From Rutpela maculata (Eukaryota; Arthropoda; Insecta; Coleoptera; Cerambycidae): a stretch of DNA of 64,000 bases. The position numbers and the translations under genes are program-made. This document shows, piece after piece, positions 39,571 through 50,318 of the stretch. The stretch is taken from NCBI GenBank assembly GCA_936432065.2, contig OW386286.2:18101179-18165178 (forward strand), given 5' to 3'. The notes under the pieces are model-generated. The model saw nothing but the letters and a program-made list of their open reading frames with translations, searched no databases and was not told the DNA's origin. The stretch's first letter is position 1. The number at the start of each line of letters is the position of its first letter.

Positions 39571-39654
39571 GTTCATAGTACCAGTAAGAAACTTCTCTAT
39601 CAGTTGGACCACTTGGTTCAAGTCTGCAATCAACCTGGAACTGAGAAAAAACAT
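39571..39654 (+). CDS. trio: Trio-family spectrin-repeat exon, version B (28 codons)
   Basis: The exon lies between GGTGGCAG and GTAAAT and is phase 0 on both sides. It encodes VHSTSKKLLYQLDHLVQVCN followed by QPGTEKKH, the canonical continuation of the Trio repeat after the exon at 22318, and leads in frame to 42099. Confidence 0.88.
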
Positions 39655-42098
39655 GTAAATATTACTTTCTTTACTAATCATAACACAATTTCATTTCGAC
39701 ATTTTCGCCTCATTAATTAAAAAAGTTATCAAATTTACAATTGTCCACTCTGTTTGTTATTTGCTTTTTATCTTTAAACGAGAAGAATTATAAACTGTAG
39801 TTCTTCGTGCGACAAGCGCGGGGTTAGCCATCAAATTTCGTTTTAAAATTTTATGAATTTTATTGTTTCATTTTATATTTTTGTTTGAATATGTATCCAT
39901 TTAAAAAATTAATTGTTACCCCCGCTCATAAATTTTCATTTTTGAGGTACAAGATCCGCCCTTGTCATACGATCTCCGACGAAATCCAATGAACGTTGGA
40001 AAAATTCTGGTAATTTTCCGGAATTGGATGCTTTTGGAGACATAAATAGGATCCTTTTTGAACATCATTTTTGCAGATTTTGGCAGTGTATTGACATTGT
40101 ACCTATACCTTTTCCATATCCGTTTATTTTTCCTCCACATCCACATAAAAAGTCGAAATTTTAAGTTTGAGCAAAAAATAATTCTCTCTTCTGTCGGTCC
40201 GTTTTTTTTTTGGGGCGCAGAATTACTCTCAAACGGTTTATGATATTGACTTAACTGACTGACTTGACTTCTACGCCGATGTATTTTGAACTTATTCCGT
40301 TCAAGAGTTGGGGGTGGGGGGGTGTAAAGCAAGCAAGAGTTCATAAAATTGATCTTTAGTATGTACGAGAAGCCAAAGTCTTCAATTTTTTTTGGCATCA
40401 ACTACCCCCACTATCATTCTCATTACTATCCCCACCCTATTATTAAAGGGGTAAAAAATAAAATTGTGATTTAGTGTGTGATGAAGAACCAAATTCCTTA
40501 ACATTATTTTTGAACTTTTCTCAAAAGTGATTTGGTTGTTTTACTTTAGGCCCTTAAAAATATCAACCACTACTTGCATCAAACTCGTCATCATTTTAAA
40601 TACGCCAATTTTAATTTTCTGGCCCTTTTTAAAAAATTTTGGAGGTTTCTATATTTTTCTACCTTAGTTTGAATGAATAATGCAGATTTACAGCTCGTGG
40701 TCATTTTCTCCATTTGTCTATATCATTTCCCCTTTTTAACATTTCCGGTACTTCATATGTTGCTGTATAACTTTTGAAGATTTTAATTTTCTCCAAAAAT
40801 TCTAACCTTTCAGATGAAATCCTTGCGTTCCTATTTCCATTTGGGTTTTGGAAATTCTGAATCTAAACTGCTGTAAACCTACTTAGCAGATCTCCCGTAT
40901 GGAGGGGGCTTATTGGGTACTGAGTTTAGGGGCAGAGATCTTGACAAAAATTTTTTTTCAAATTTCCCCCCATCAATTATTAAGCGCGGGGGCCCGTTTG
41001 CTTCCGAGGTCAGAGATTTTGATAATTTTTTTTTCAAATTTCTTTGACCACAATTTTATACCTCCCTATTCAAACCCCTTGGAGTAATAGCTACTCCTTT
41101 AAAATGTTTTAATGGAATGATATTTGTGTGATACCTCATTTGAAAGAGTTTTTAATTCTTTATTCAGCAATATAAGACTATTTGATGTTCTTTACTTTTT
41201 TTAGTGAAAAATATATTTTTAAAATTACTAAATTTTATTGTAAATTTTTTTTTAACACGAATCAGCTTAAATCACATTCAAACTAGGACTCGGTTGCTTC
41301 TTAACAATAATAGAGGCGTTGCTGAAATTCTTAAAAACATTTTGTATGATATCCGGGGTGATTTGATTAATTTCTTGCCTTATTCGGTTTTTTAAATCGT
41401 CGACGTTATTTAGTTTGTTGAAGTAGACCTTCGATTTTAAATAACCCCATAAAATAAAAAATAATCAAGCGGGGTCAAATCAGGACAACGAGCTGGCCAC
41501 TCGATTTTACCTCGTCTACCGATCCATCTATTGGGAAACACAATGCAAAATGTACAATGGGCAAATTATAAAATTTTCAAATGATTTTTTAAATAAAGAA
41601 TACACAAAATTCAAAAAACGTTATATTACTGAATAGAGAATTAAGAACCCTTTCAAATGAGCTATCACACGCATCCTCATTCCATTTAAAAAATTTAAAG
41701 TGGTAGCTGTCGCTCCAAGAGGCTTGAGGGGAGATGTACAAAATTCTGCTCAAATAATGTTATTTTAGAATTAATATTTGACGTGTTTCAGAATTTTACT
41801 CAATAATCTCAAATTACGTAGAAAATGAATTTATCCTTTATCTGCACCTCAGTGTACATGTCGGTAATCGCATTTTTTAAATTTACTTATGTGGAAATTT
41901 GTAGATTTGATATCTTTTACTTTAGTATCTACTAAAACATAAAAATGCATTAATGAAGGGACACGAGACTTCTCAAATATTAATAAGTATTTCAGTAAAA
42001 TTATTTTTAAAGGTTAGTGGTAAAAAGCTTCCTGTCTCTTTATAAATTGGCTATAAAAATAATCGTTATATTTTTCTTTGTCTGTTTTGCTTATGTAG
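39655..42098. other. Intron with repeat copies
   Basis: 40110-40500 is a diverged copy of the dispersed family seen at 3-9 kb. 41090-41735 holds a mariner-like fragment, listed separately. The rest is AT-rich with no gene seen. Confidence 0.5.
41090..41735 (-). pseudogene. Tc1/mariner-superfamily fragment with inverted ends
   Basis: Inverted copies of CTTTCAAATGAGGTATCACA bracket the region (about 41130 and 41690). On the minus strand at about 41510-41450 is WPARCPDLTPLDYFL, the third catalytic Asp region, followed by a C-terminal part broken by stops. Most of the transposase is missing. Confidence 0.65.
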
Positions 42099-42293
42099 GC
42101 CGAGGGAACAAATTTTGAAAATAGGCCCGGTGGTAACCCCGCCGCCGACTACAGTGAGGGTGCTAGTCATGTTTTAGCAGTAATACACCAAATTCTGAAT
42201 CACCACAGGGCTTTAGAACAAAAGTGGCATGCAAAGAAGATCAAGCTACACCAAAGGCTGGCGTTGCGGTTATTTCAGGAGGACGTCAAACAG
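42099..42293 (+). CDS. trio: Trio/Kalirin-type Rho GEF, spectrin-repeat exon
   Basis: The exon lies between TTATGTAG and GTAACA, 65 codons, phase 0 on both sides. It starts with a variable linker (AEGTNFENRPGG), then NPAADYSEGASHVLAVIHQI and WHAKKIKLHQRLALRLFQED, near-identical to Trio family members. It joins in frame to the exon at 44966. Confidence 0.93.
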
Positions 42294-42810
42294 GTAACAG
42301 TATCTTAAATTAAGGTAGTTAGCACTGTCTAATTTTCCGATAAATGTTGCATGAAAGAGTTCAGTGTGAAAACGCGATGTAAAGATTCATTAGTGATATC
42401 TATTTTTAAAAATGGCGATATTAACATAGGTAGTTAGAATTTAGAAATTACTAGTGATCGGAATTTTGGGTTTAATTTCAGGTGCGCCGTTACAAGTATT
42501 TATTAAAATATGCATACATTTTTAGTTGTACATACCTGTATTCTATTCTGCCAAAATAAATGAGAAAGTCATAAGGTAGGTTCGTATTACATTTAATTTC
42601 GATTTATTTTGTAAGAAAGAACAAACATGCATTTAGTTTTTTGATGAAAAACTTTATATACTTATGTGCGCCACTGGAATTAAACCCAAATTCCAATCAT
42701 TGGAAATTACAGATCTCTCTAATAATAACTTTTACCAATATTTTCGGAAAATTTCGAAAAATTTTTAAAAATTAATTTAAAGCCTTACTTAAATAAATAT
42801 AAATTATTCT
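42294..42810. other. Intron, no feature recognised
   Basis: No coding or repeat signal was recognised. Confidence 0.4.
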
Positions 42811-44570
42811 CCAACTAACAAAATGGTTTCAAGAAAAAAGTGTACTCAAGATGCTATAGTGGACTTAATGTCGAATATATACGCTCATCTGGACAAGGGT
42901 GCACCATGTTTATGTACTTTTGATGTATCTAAAACTTTTGACACAGTCAAATCACTTCTTGTTATAAAAGACATTTGTATAAGAGGAGAATATTTGAAAT
43001 TATTTGAAAATTCTGTATCTAATAGACACCAGTCAGAGCTGGGCAAATATGTACTTACAAATACCTCATAAGTATTATTCTAGAAAGTATTTAAATACCA
43101 AGTATTTAAATACTTCTTGCAACAAGTATTTGTATTTTTATTTGCAAATACTTTATCTGAAATATTTACTACTTAGTATTTGTGAAAATGATCCTAAAGT
43201 ATTTATAAATACTTAAACTATTTAAATAACTGAGAAGTATTTAAATACTTCTAAAAAAGTATTTAAATCTTTTTCTGACACTATTTAAATACTTTCAGAA
43301 GTATTTGAATCTCAAAAGTATTTAAATAAATACAACAAATATAATCAAATACACCAGGGAGACAGGCAGATACTCGTCAAGAATCAAGACATGTACAATA
43401 CTATGTAGTTAATAAACACATTGCATCATTCAGTCTTCAGTCATTCACGTCTTAATTCCCAGAGAGTTGGTTGAGAGCAGACATAGACAGTAAGTGTTAA
43501 CTGTTAAGGTTAGGCTTTTGCAGAGTGAGAGGGAAATATGCGTTTATTTTTGGTTTATTATAAATAACCAAATATACTATAATCTTTAAAACTGTTTTAA
43601 ATAATTGCTATTGTTCTAACGAATACAACTATTTTTTTTTTATTGTAAATTTCTGTTGTACTTATTGAATATCGTAGTTTGTCAATGAAAATAGTTCCTA
43701 ATTTCATTATTAAAGTATGGCATTTAACTATATACAAAGTTTATGATAAAAACTGTATATTGTATTCCTTAGAGCAATGGGGAGTATTTGAAACTATTTT
43801 AAGGATTATACCATTTATGATTTTTTAAATATTTGTAATAAAGCGAAAATAAACGCATGTTTCCTTCTCACTCTGCAGCATATGTTTTGTGATTGTGACA
43901 GAGAACAGTTGAACTAGTGCCATAGTCTCTGTGCTTTATTTGGGTATTTGCAGAAGACGCAAAGGTCTAACTCTACGGATAAGTAAAAGTCCAATACCCA
44001 GTTAGAACTGATTAAGTATAGAGGTATTAAAATAGTGTAGAAGTTCATGAAAGTCATGAAACCTAAAATTTTGACACCTCAAATAGTCAAATAGTATTTA
44101 ATATAATAATAATAATGATAATGATAATATTAAGTCTATTGATTTCTACAAAAATAGAAAATACAATTTGGCGAAGTTTAGCCATTAAAGGCTATTTTTA
44201 TTACACTTAACTATGCTTCAAAATATTTCAGTGTTATCAAAGTATTTAAATATTCAGAAAGTATTTAAATACTAAGTTTAAACTATTTAATTACTTTTGT
44301 TATTTATTATTTAAATACTTTTATCTTTTGAAAATACTTAATATTTAAATACTTTCAATTTTCTGAAAGTATTTAGTATTTAATATTTAAATACTTTTTC
44401 AAAGTATTTGCCCAGCTCTGACACCGGTGCATAAGAATAGGATGCGTCTGAAGGGACAATTTAAAAATAAAATATGGTGTACCAAAAGGTACAGTTTTGG
44501 AGCGTGTACTATTTCTTATTTACATAAATAATCTGTTTACTTAGTACAAGAACTATAATAGGATTCGCAG
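42811..44570 (+). pseudogene. LINE RT fragment split by a hAT insertion
   Basis: 42823-43033 encodes an RT start (TFDVSKTFDTV preceded by QDAIVDLMSNIYAHLDKG). After a 1.4-kb insertion, RT-like sequence resumes at 44429 with YGVPKGTVLERVLFLIYINN. Stops and frame breaks show it is dead. Confidence 0.7.
43034..44420. mobile_element. Non-autonomous hAT transposon
   Basis: Termini CAGAGCTGGGCAAATAT and its complement AAGTATTTGCCCAGCTCTG are flanked by ACACCAGT (43026-43033) and ACACCGGT (44421-44428), an 8-bp duplication with one change. Both ends and the duplication size are those of hAT elements. The subterminal regions are packed with AGTATTTAAATACT-type repeats, which in hAT elements usually bind the transposase. 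No transposase gene is seen. Confidence 0.88.
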
Positions 44571-44965
44571 ATGGCTGCAATTATAAGCTAATACTTGGAA
44601 TAAATGACAGGAAATAGAAAATGGCCGTTCATACAGGGTATCTGAAAATACCGGTTACAAACTTTTGTTGCAAATTCTACATTCAAAAATATGAAAAAAA
44701 GTTAATATACATGGTTAAAAATCGGAACGTTCCCACAGTACTAGGTGTTTATAAGCTTTGTCTTTTAGGCAGAAATATTAGGTCGCTAAGGAGGCAGCAA
44801 AAATAAAGATGCTCACAAAACTACTTTTTTAAATCTCTGAAATTCACGTACAGAGCCATCATTACACGCTCGTTGAATAATACAGTGTAATTTTATCTAT
44901 TATTATAGCGAGAAAATTGAAACTTAAAATATATGACACCTAAATAAATGTTTCTGTTTCACAAG
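44571..44965. other. Intron, no feature recognised
   Basis: ATACAGGGTATCTGAAAATA at 44633 looks like an end of a small repeat. No gene is seen. Confidence 0.35.
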
Positions 44966-45088
44966 GTTTTGGACTGGTTATCCAACCATGGAGAAGTTTT
45001 TATTAGAAAAAATACTGGCATAGGAAGAAATCTTCAAAAAGCGAGAGTGTATCAAAAGAGCCACGAGCATTTCGAAAATGTCGCACAG
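44966..45088 (+). CDS. trio: Trio/Kalirin-type Rho GEF, spectrin-repeat exon (last in window)
   Basis: The exon lies between TTTCACAAG and GTGAGT, 41 codons, phase 0 on both sides. It encodes VLDWLSNHGEVFIRKNTGIG and QKARVYQKSHEHFENVAQ, highly conserved in Trio. The next exon is beyond the window, so the Polinton sits in the following intron. Confidence 0.93.
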
Positions 45089-45938
45089 GTGAGTTGCAAC
45101 TTTGAATTTTTTTATTATTATTAATAAAAGCTGGATCGTAAGACAGCACAACTTGATTTCTCGATTTTAATCAAACGTTGATTGGTTTGAAACAAACATG
45201 TATATGGGTACCACGCCAAAGTATATACTTAAAACAATAAATAAATCTCCACAAATGCAGCTAAAGTATATTTTATTGCTTAGAAATCCCCAGTAACAAA
45301 AAAAAAACAGATGAATTAGACCAAATTATCCCGTGCAGCAAAGGGGCATGATTTTCCGTGCCTGAAAGGGTTAATGTCAAGGTCATAGTTAAGTTGTTGT
45401 TGAACAGTGGCAGAATATTGGTGTGAAAAATTTAGGTAAACTTGTGTGTTGTCAACATATGTCACAGACTTTAATATGACTGCAAACACGTAAAATTTAG
45501 ACAGTATACAGATTTGTATACAGAAATATACAGTTTTCTTGATTTTTCTGGCAATAAATCCATAGAGGTGATTTTAGCAGCTTTGGTAATGTCTGGCGGT
45601 CTACAAGACATCTCATTCTCACTATCGGTATCCATAGTTTAATTTTTTTTATCCTAACAAAGTTAAATGAGCGAGATAAATAAGACGCACAAATTTTGAC
45701 GTTTCAAATCAATAACAAAATTACGCATTGACACCATCATGGCTTATTAATAAAATAATACAGTTTTTAGGCACGTAGGTAAATGGTTTCAAAAATAATG
45801 TTGGAGATTGCCGCGTGTTGCTAATAGATGATGCTTTGAAAAAAACTTAATAATGTAGTTTTTGAGTGTTCATTAAAGTACCTCTTCGGCATGTACCATT
45901 TTTGAGTGCTTCCTAAAAAACTTAGAGAGACAACACTT
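45089..45938. other. Intron left of the Polinton
   Basis: AT-rich with no gene, RNA or repeat recognised up to the start of the inverted arm at about 45939. Confidence 0.45.
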
Positions 45939-46828
45939 GGATAAGCATGATGAGTCGGCCCCCAAATGGCAACCTATATCGAAACTTATGTTTTAATATC
46001 GACTTGATGTATGAACGCGATTTATATGTGTTTTGCCGCCGTACTCCGCTTTGACCTTGAGATATGAAAAAAAAATGAGCGCATGCATGACTATCGTTCA
46101 AAGAGACATTATCTCGAAAACTAATTGAGCTAGAGAGGTAAAAAACGGGAGGTTATTATGAGGAGGTTATTATATATGTTGTAATACTTTATATGCACTA
46201 TTACTCATAAAAATTGCGTTAGAAAAAAGTTGCTGCAACACTTCGAAAAAAAAAATAAAATTCGACGCGCACATCATATAAGACATGGGACATAAACATT
46301 TTATGAATTGGAATTATTGTTAGAAGATAAATTGAATGAAAATATAAATAATTGTCACGTAAATATCTATTTCATACGGCACAGTGGCACAAATCGTAAT
46401 TTTTTATTTCAAAATTATTTAGAGCACTTCGCAACCGATTGGGATATTTTTTTTTTAAATACTCGTTATTTAATTTCAAAAAAACGTAAGAGAGTCGATT
46501 TTTTAATTATGCTAACCAAAATTGTTGAGCTTCGCAAAAATGTCCATTTTTTATTTAAATCTTAATAAAACTTAAAAAAAAAATTTGTTCTTATCCAATT
46601 TACATAAATCTTGTTACTCGGGGGCTTTTTGAGGTCGCTGATTACGAATCTGATATCCAAATTGTCATAAACCAACCTGCAAAATGGCGGCTATAAAATG
46701 CTAAAAAATTATGAAAAATTAAATATTTTTATTAAAGTTTATGCCGAGAAGTTTTGAATATATCTGATAAGTACTTTTAAGTTAAAATAGACTAAATTTT
46801 AAGTTCCAGGAAGAAATTCAAGATGGCG

Positions 46829-47264
46829 GCAATAAGATGATAAAACTAACTTAAAAATAAATGACGAAACATTTTTGCACTAAGTTAGGTTTAAAGTTCA
46901 TGGTTTGAAACTCTTGCCTTAGGTTATGTTAGGTATAGAGTTCTTGGTTTAGGGTTCTATTAGGCTTAGGTTATGTTAGGTTTAATATTCTTGTTTTAAA
47001 GTTCTTGGTGTTAGATGTTTATTATATTATTAGCAGATAAAAATAAATAAATATTAATATGACCTACTTGGAGTTATGTTTAAAATTAATGGAGGACTGA
47101 ATCGCATATTTATGATTGATAATTAATGTATGGCAGCCATATTGGATATATTTGAAAATTTCAGAAAATTTGTTCCTTCTTAAATTTTTTAATAATTCTT
47201 AGGAATAGCCTTTTTGGTTTAATTTGTTTGATTTAATTTGAAGTTAGTTTTATCATCTTATTGC
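46829..47264. mobile_element. 436-bp inverted-terminal segment inside the left arm
   Basis: A perfect 24-bp inverted repeat bounds it, 46829-46852 (GCAATAAGATGATAAAACTA then ACTT) and its complement at 47241-47264. The segment is absent from the right arm, where the flanks nearly meet at about 62808-62835. No coding sequence is seen. It resembles a MITE; a target duplication is not clear because GCAATAAG is also present at the empty site. Confidence 0.6.
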
Positions 47265-47584
47265 AGTAGTTATACAGTACCAATATGAACTCACTTCAAG
47301 GTCAAGCTGGAGCTGTGGCTGTAGCTGTGACGTCAGCACGCCTGCAGCCCCGCGGGGGGTGCGCAGGTGATAGATGATAGATCCTATGATCTAGGTTCTA
47401 GTGTGAGGTGAGATAATGCTAGATGATAGATCCTATTATCTAGGTTGTAGTGTGAGGTGGGATCTTCTTAGATGATAGGTGATAGGACCTAATGGGAGGG
47501 GGGAGATGGGAGATCCAATCCCCGAGCTTAGATATTAGATTATAGCTAAAGATAAGAGATTATATCTAAGAGGGCGTGGCTAAG

Positions 47585-47697
47585 AGTATATAGGATGTAT
47601 CTAGTAATAAAAGAAGTATACAGGGTGTATTTAGTAATAAAAAATAAGTATATAAGGTGTACTAGTGATATGGTGTATCTAGTAATAAAAATAAGAT
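47585..47697. repeat. Tandem repeat in the left arm
   Basis: Three to four diverged units with the core GTGTATCTAGTAATAAAA follow each other; the right arm has about one unit (near 62480-62500). Confidence 0.65.
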
Positions 47698-48144
47698 GGC
47701 TACCGTTTATTGTTTATAGTTATTGACGAATAGTATTGCATGTTTACGTTAGAGGGCGTTAGAGGTTAAGAAAATGGCTACAGACATCCATCATTGAGTT
47801 TAAATAGACAAGTCTTATATATGGAATAAATATTCATCTACTTCAATACGTAAATTTTATATTTGAATGTTAAAACTGTGACCAAATGCAGAGACGTTAT
47901 CGGATTCCAGGAAATTGTTAATGTAAATAAATGCGGCTGTCTAAAGCTATATGTATATTTAAAACGTGATTAATTGTCTTTGATAACAGCATCCGGCGGT
48001 TATAATACAATGACTAATAAGTCACGTGATCCATTATAAGGAGCGTCTCAGGGTTTGGAGAGAAATAATGTAAACAATGAAATCATCATATTTTTTCCCA
48101 TATTTTTCTGCTTACACGATACGAAAAGTGGGGGTGGAATACAG

Positions 48145-48181
48145 CATAAAAGTAAAGACCTGAGATCGCTGCATTCATTCA
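48145..48181 (+). promoter_or_regulatory. Core promoter of the left small-gene cluster
   Basis: CATAAAAG at 48145 is followed by TTCATTC with the A at 48177, a spacing of 32 bp. The same TATA-to-initiator spacing recurs at other genes of this element. The first base of the box is C instead of T. Confidence 0.45.
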
Positions 48182-48220
48182 CAATCTTAAAGTCGATATA
48201 TACAAGCAGCAGCAACAGCA

Positions 48221-48517
48221 ATGTCTTTCACAAAAATTAATGTTGAAGCTCATGTCACGCCGTTCATGAAAATCTATGAGCTGGAAGTCGATAGAAAATA
48301 TAAAGTGCTAGATATATATAAAGCACTTTCACCGTATGGTATCCAGGTCCAAGTAATCCTCGAAAATTGTAAAGTGAGTCTACCAGCCAGATACTCACGC
48401 ATTATTTCTGATGATGATATGGTAACGCTACAACAAACCATTATACTAAAAGAAGTGTACTTAGTATATAGAGGGCTAGCAGGCACGACCACTAACATCG
48501 AATTCATCGAGTCCTAA
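48221..48517 (+). CDS. Polinton small protein, 98 aa
   Basis: The ORF starts at ATG and ends just 2 bases before the next ATG (48520). It has no membrane segment or signal. A beta-rich pattern (YKVLDIYKALSPYGIQVQVI, CKVSLPARYSRIISDDDM) resembles short conserved proteins often found in arthropod Polintons and could be an OB-like fold; that fold is inference only. It follows the TATA-like/initiator promoter at 48145. Confidence 0.65.
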   Translation: MSFTKINVEAHVTPFMKIYELEVDRKYKVLDIYKALSPYGIQVQVILENCKVSLPARYSRIISDDDMVTLQQTIILKEVYLVYRGLAGTTTNIEFIES

Positions 48518-48519
48518 AG

Positions 48520-48678
48520 ATGGATCCCGAAACATATAAGAAGAGGTTACAGCAATTTATGAACAATTTAAAATTACTCAGAGAAGACGTTAAGTACGTT
48601 GAAGTTTTACGTACATTTCAACATGTCAGTATCCAGCCGAAGAAGTCCAAGAACAGTTCAGTTCAGCGAGGACGTTAA
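48520..48678 (+). CDS. Small ORF, 52 aa, overlapping the next gene
   Basis: It starts MDPETYKKRLQQFMNNLKLL, a likely amphipathic helix, 2 bases after the stop of the 98-aa gene, and overlaps the start of the next ORF by 56 bases in another frame. No motif is recognised. Close packing favours a real gene, but it could be a chance frame. Confidence 0.4.
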   Translation: MDPETYKKRLQQFMNNLKLLREDVKYVEVLRTFQHVSIQPKKSKNSSVQRGR

Positions 48679-48850
48679 AATTCATCACATTTACCATTGG
48701 AGCTATGCTCATAGAACTGCTAGATGTGGTAACTGGATGCAAGACGCCCGCGATCGAGATCGTTTTCAAATTAAAATATTACGATACGCTCAAATAATTA
48801 ATCCAGTACTTGAACATAAATATTCTGTTATTATATCACAAAACATGTAA
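48623..48850 (+). CDS. PPP1R15/GADD34-like PP1-docking protein, 75 aa
   Basis: It starts at the first ATG of the frame. Residues 10-14 are RTVQF, a canonical RVxF docking motif for protein phosphatase 1. Residues 33-48 read ARCGNWMQDARDRDRF, the spacing and residues (W, then ARDRxRF) of the C-terminal module of PPP1R15 proteins (GADD34, CReP), which hold PP1 on eIF2-alpha and reverse translational shut-off. Several large DNA viruses carry the same short module. Here it is nearly the whole protein. It may have been captured from a host, or this may be an old viral lineage. Function is inferred from the motif only. Confidence 0.65.
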   Translation: MSVSSRRSPRTVQFSEDVKIHHIYHWSYAHRTARCGNWMQDARDRDRFQIKILRYAQIINPVLEHKYSVIISQNM

Positions 48851-48943
48851 CCTCTTTCTTATATGTATTAATAAATTAATTTAAAAAATGGTTGACTATT
48901 ATTACCCATTTCCTAATTAAATGAAGAATTCAGATTTTTTTTT

Positions 48944-49198
48944 CAAGTTTATTGTAACGAAAATGTTCATGCTACATTTTATGTCTTTTTTAATGTCGAA
49001 TTTAAATATGCAATCAAAAAAATTAAATCTTAAAAAATAAAGCCAGCCCAGGCAAAAAATGAAAAAATTCATATTTTTCAAGTTTATTGTAACGAAAATG
49101 TTCATGCTACATTTTATGTGTTTTTTAATGCTGAATTCAAATATGCAATCAAAAAAATTAAATCTTAAAAAATAAAGCCACCCCAGACGAAAAATAAA
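48944..49198. repeat. Tandem duplication, 135-bp unit
   Basis: CAAGTTTATTGTAACGAAAA begins at 48944 and again at 49079; the second unit is slightly diverged. Both contain AAAAAATAAAGCC, so the 3' end signal for the + strand genes may be duplicated. A microsatellite (AAT)n follows at about 49296-49331. Confidence 0.85.
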
Positions 49199-49350
49199 AA
49201 AATAATTTAATTTTTATAATATATTTTATTTATCTGAACGCATAATACAGTAATAAAGCTTATATATGTACATGGAATACATAACCTATAAAAATAATAG
49301 CAATAATAATAATAATAATAATAATAATAATTAATATAAGTGCATAAAAA

Positions 49351-50283
49351 TTAAACAATGCTACTTTTTTCAATCCAACTGTTATGGGAACTGTCAAATC
49401 CAAGCCATTTAACGAAAACCTTATTTCCTTTCTTCCTTAAAACTTTCTCAACGAGATACATGTCTGAATGTTTAACCTTCTGCAGTTCTTCAGTATAGAA
49501 GCATCCTTCTATTGGCTGTTTCTGTGCATCGGTCAGTAAGTATGTTATGGGGCTGGTATAATTAATTTTTGAAATAGTAAATATTTCATTAGACCAATTA
49601 GGAGTATAACCTTTATCGAACACGCCTCTGTACTTGCTTATTCTCACATGATCGTTAATTTTAAATTTAGGTAATTGCGTGTATGTAATTGTAGGATAAT
49701 TGTAAACGGATTTCAAGAGTATTTTTTCATTCTTTTTATTTACATCTACAGGTTTCATGCCGATGGTACTATGCCTAGTATTATTATATTTCTTAATAAT
49801 ATCAGCAAGTAAATTATACCACCGAAAAGAACCATTTATACTAAATTCTTTATACATCATAGATTTTATAGTCCTATTTACGCGTTCGACTACTGAACAT
49901 TTTTTAGTGCTATACGAAGAATAATGATTAATTTTATATTTTTTCATTAATTTTTGAAAATTAATATTATAAAATTCGGTTCCATTATCAGTCTGTAAAT
50001 TGACGGGGATTCGTTTATCTGCGACTAATATTTTTTCCATAGCTCGAGTAACATTTACGCCAGATTTAGATTTAACTGGTTCAGCCCATACGTACTTTGA
50101 AAAAACATCAATTACAATGAGAATATATTTATAATTTTTATTGTAATTAGCATATGGAATCATTTCGACTAAGTCAGCCTGAAGCAATTCATTTAAACCT
50201 CTAACTACGACTTTTCGTCTCTTAAAGTTAATTCTAGCCGGCTTATGTATTTCATTAACAATATCTCTTTTTACAGCAGACAT
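49351..50283 (-). CDS. INT: Polinton integrase (retroviral type) with chromodomain
   Basis: 310 aa from ATG. The rve core has catalytic D37 (LLQADLVEM), D99 (LQTDNGTEF) and E133 (SVVERVNRT), with 33 residues between the last two. A chromodomain-like end lies at about 276-310 (EKVLRKKGNKVFVKWLGF), which in other elements binds histone tails and steers insertion. It inserts the element's ends into DNA in the nucleus. Polinton integrases usually have a longer N-terminal zinc-binding or helical part; only about 30 residues precede the core, and there is only 36 bp to the next gene. The frame is intact. Confidence 0.92.
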   Translation of the reverse strand: MSAVKRDIVNEIHKPARINFKRRKVVVRGLNELLQADLVEMIPYANYNKNYKYILIVIDVFSKYVWAEPVKSKSGVNVTRAMEKILVADKRIPVNLQTDNGTEFYNINFQKLMKKYKINHYSSYSTKKCSVVERVNRTIKSMMYKEFSINGSFRWYNLLADIIKKYNNTRHSTIGMKPVDVNKKNEKILLKSVYNYPTITYTQLPKFKINDHVRISKYRGVFDKGYTPNWSNEIFTISKINYTSPITYLLTDAQKQPIEGCFYTEELQKVKHSDMYLVEKVLRKKGNKVFVKWLGFDSSHNSWIEKSSIV

Positions 50284-50318
50284 GTTTACAGTTCAACAAT
50301 AATTTACGTACTGTTAAA

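Larger units (their letters stand above)
45939..47989. repeat. Polinton left terminal inverted repeat
   Basis: Matches the reverse complement of 62211-63840. The match is near-perfect in the GC-rich core (about 47320-47560) and more diverged outside it. It carries two differences from the right arm: a 436-bp segment at 46829-47264 and extra tandem units at 47585-47697. Confidence 0.85.

Noticed and set aside
40899..41087. Short membrane-like open frame
   Set aside because: AT-rich intron with no start context, homology or splice signals.
43034..44420. Satellite DNA made of AGTATTTAAATACT
   Set aside because: Defined termini and an 8-bp target duplication show one hAT insertion; the repeats are subterminal.
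45920..45945. 6-bp target duplication at the Polinton ends
   Set aside because: I compared the bases outside the arm match on both sides (near 45933-45938 and 63841-63846) and found no matching hexamer, so none is claimed.
46308..46565. 85-residue open frame in the left Polinton arm
   Set aside because: The right-arm counterpart (about 63060-63345) is not open in the same way, and no motif is present.
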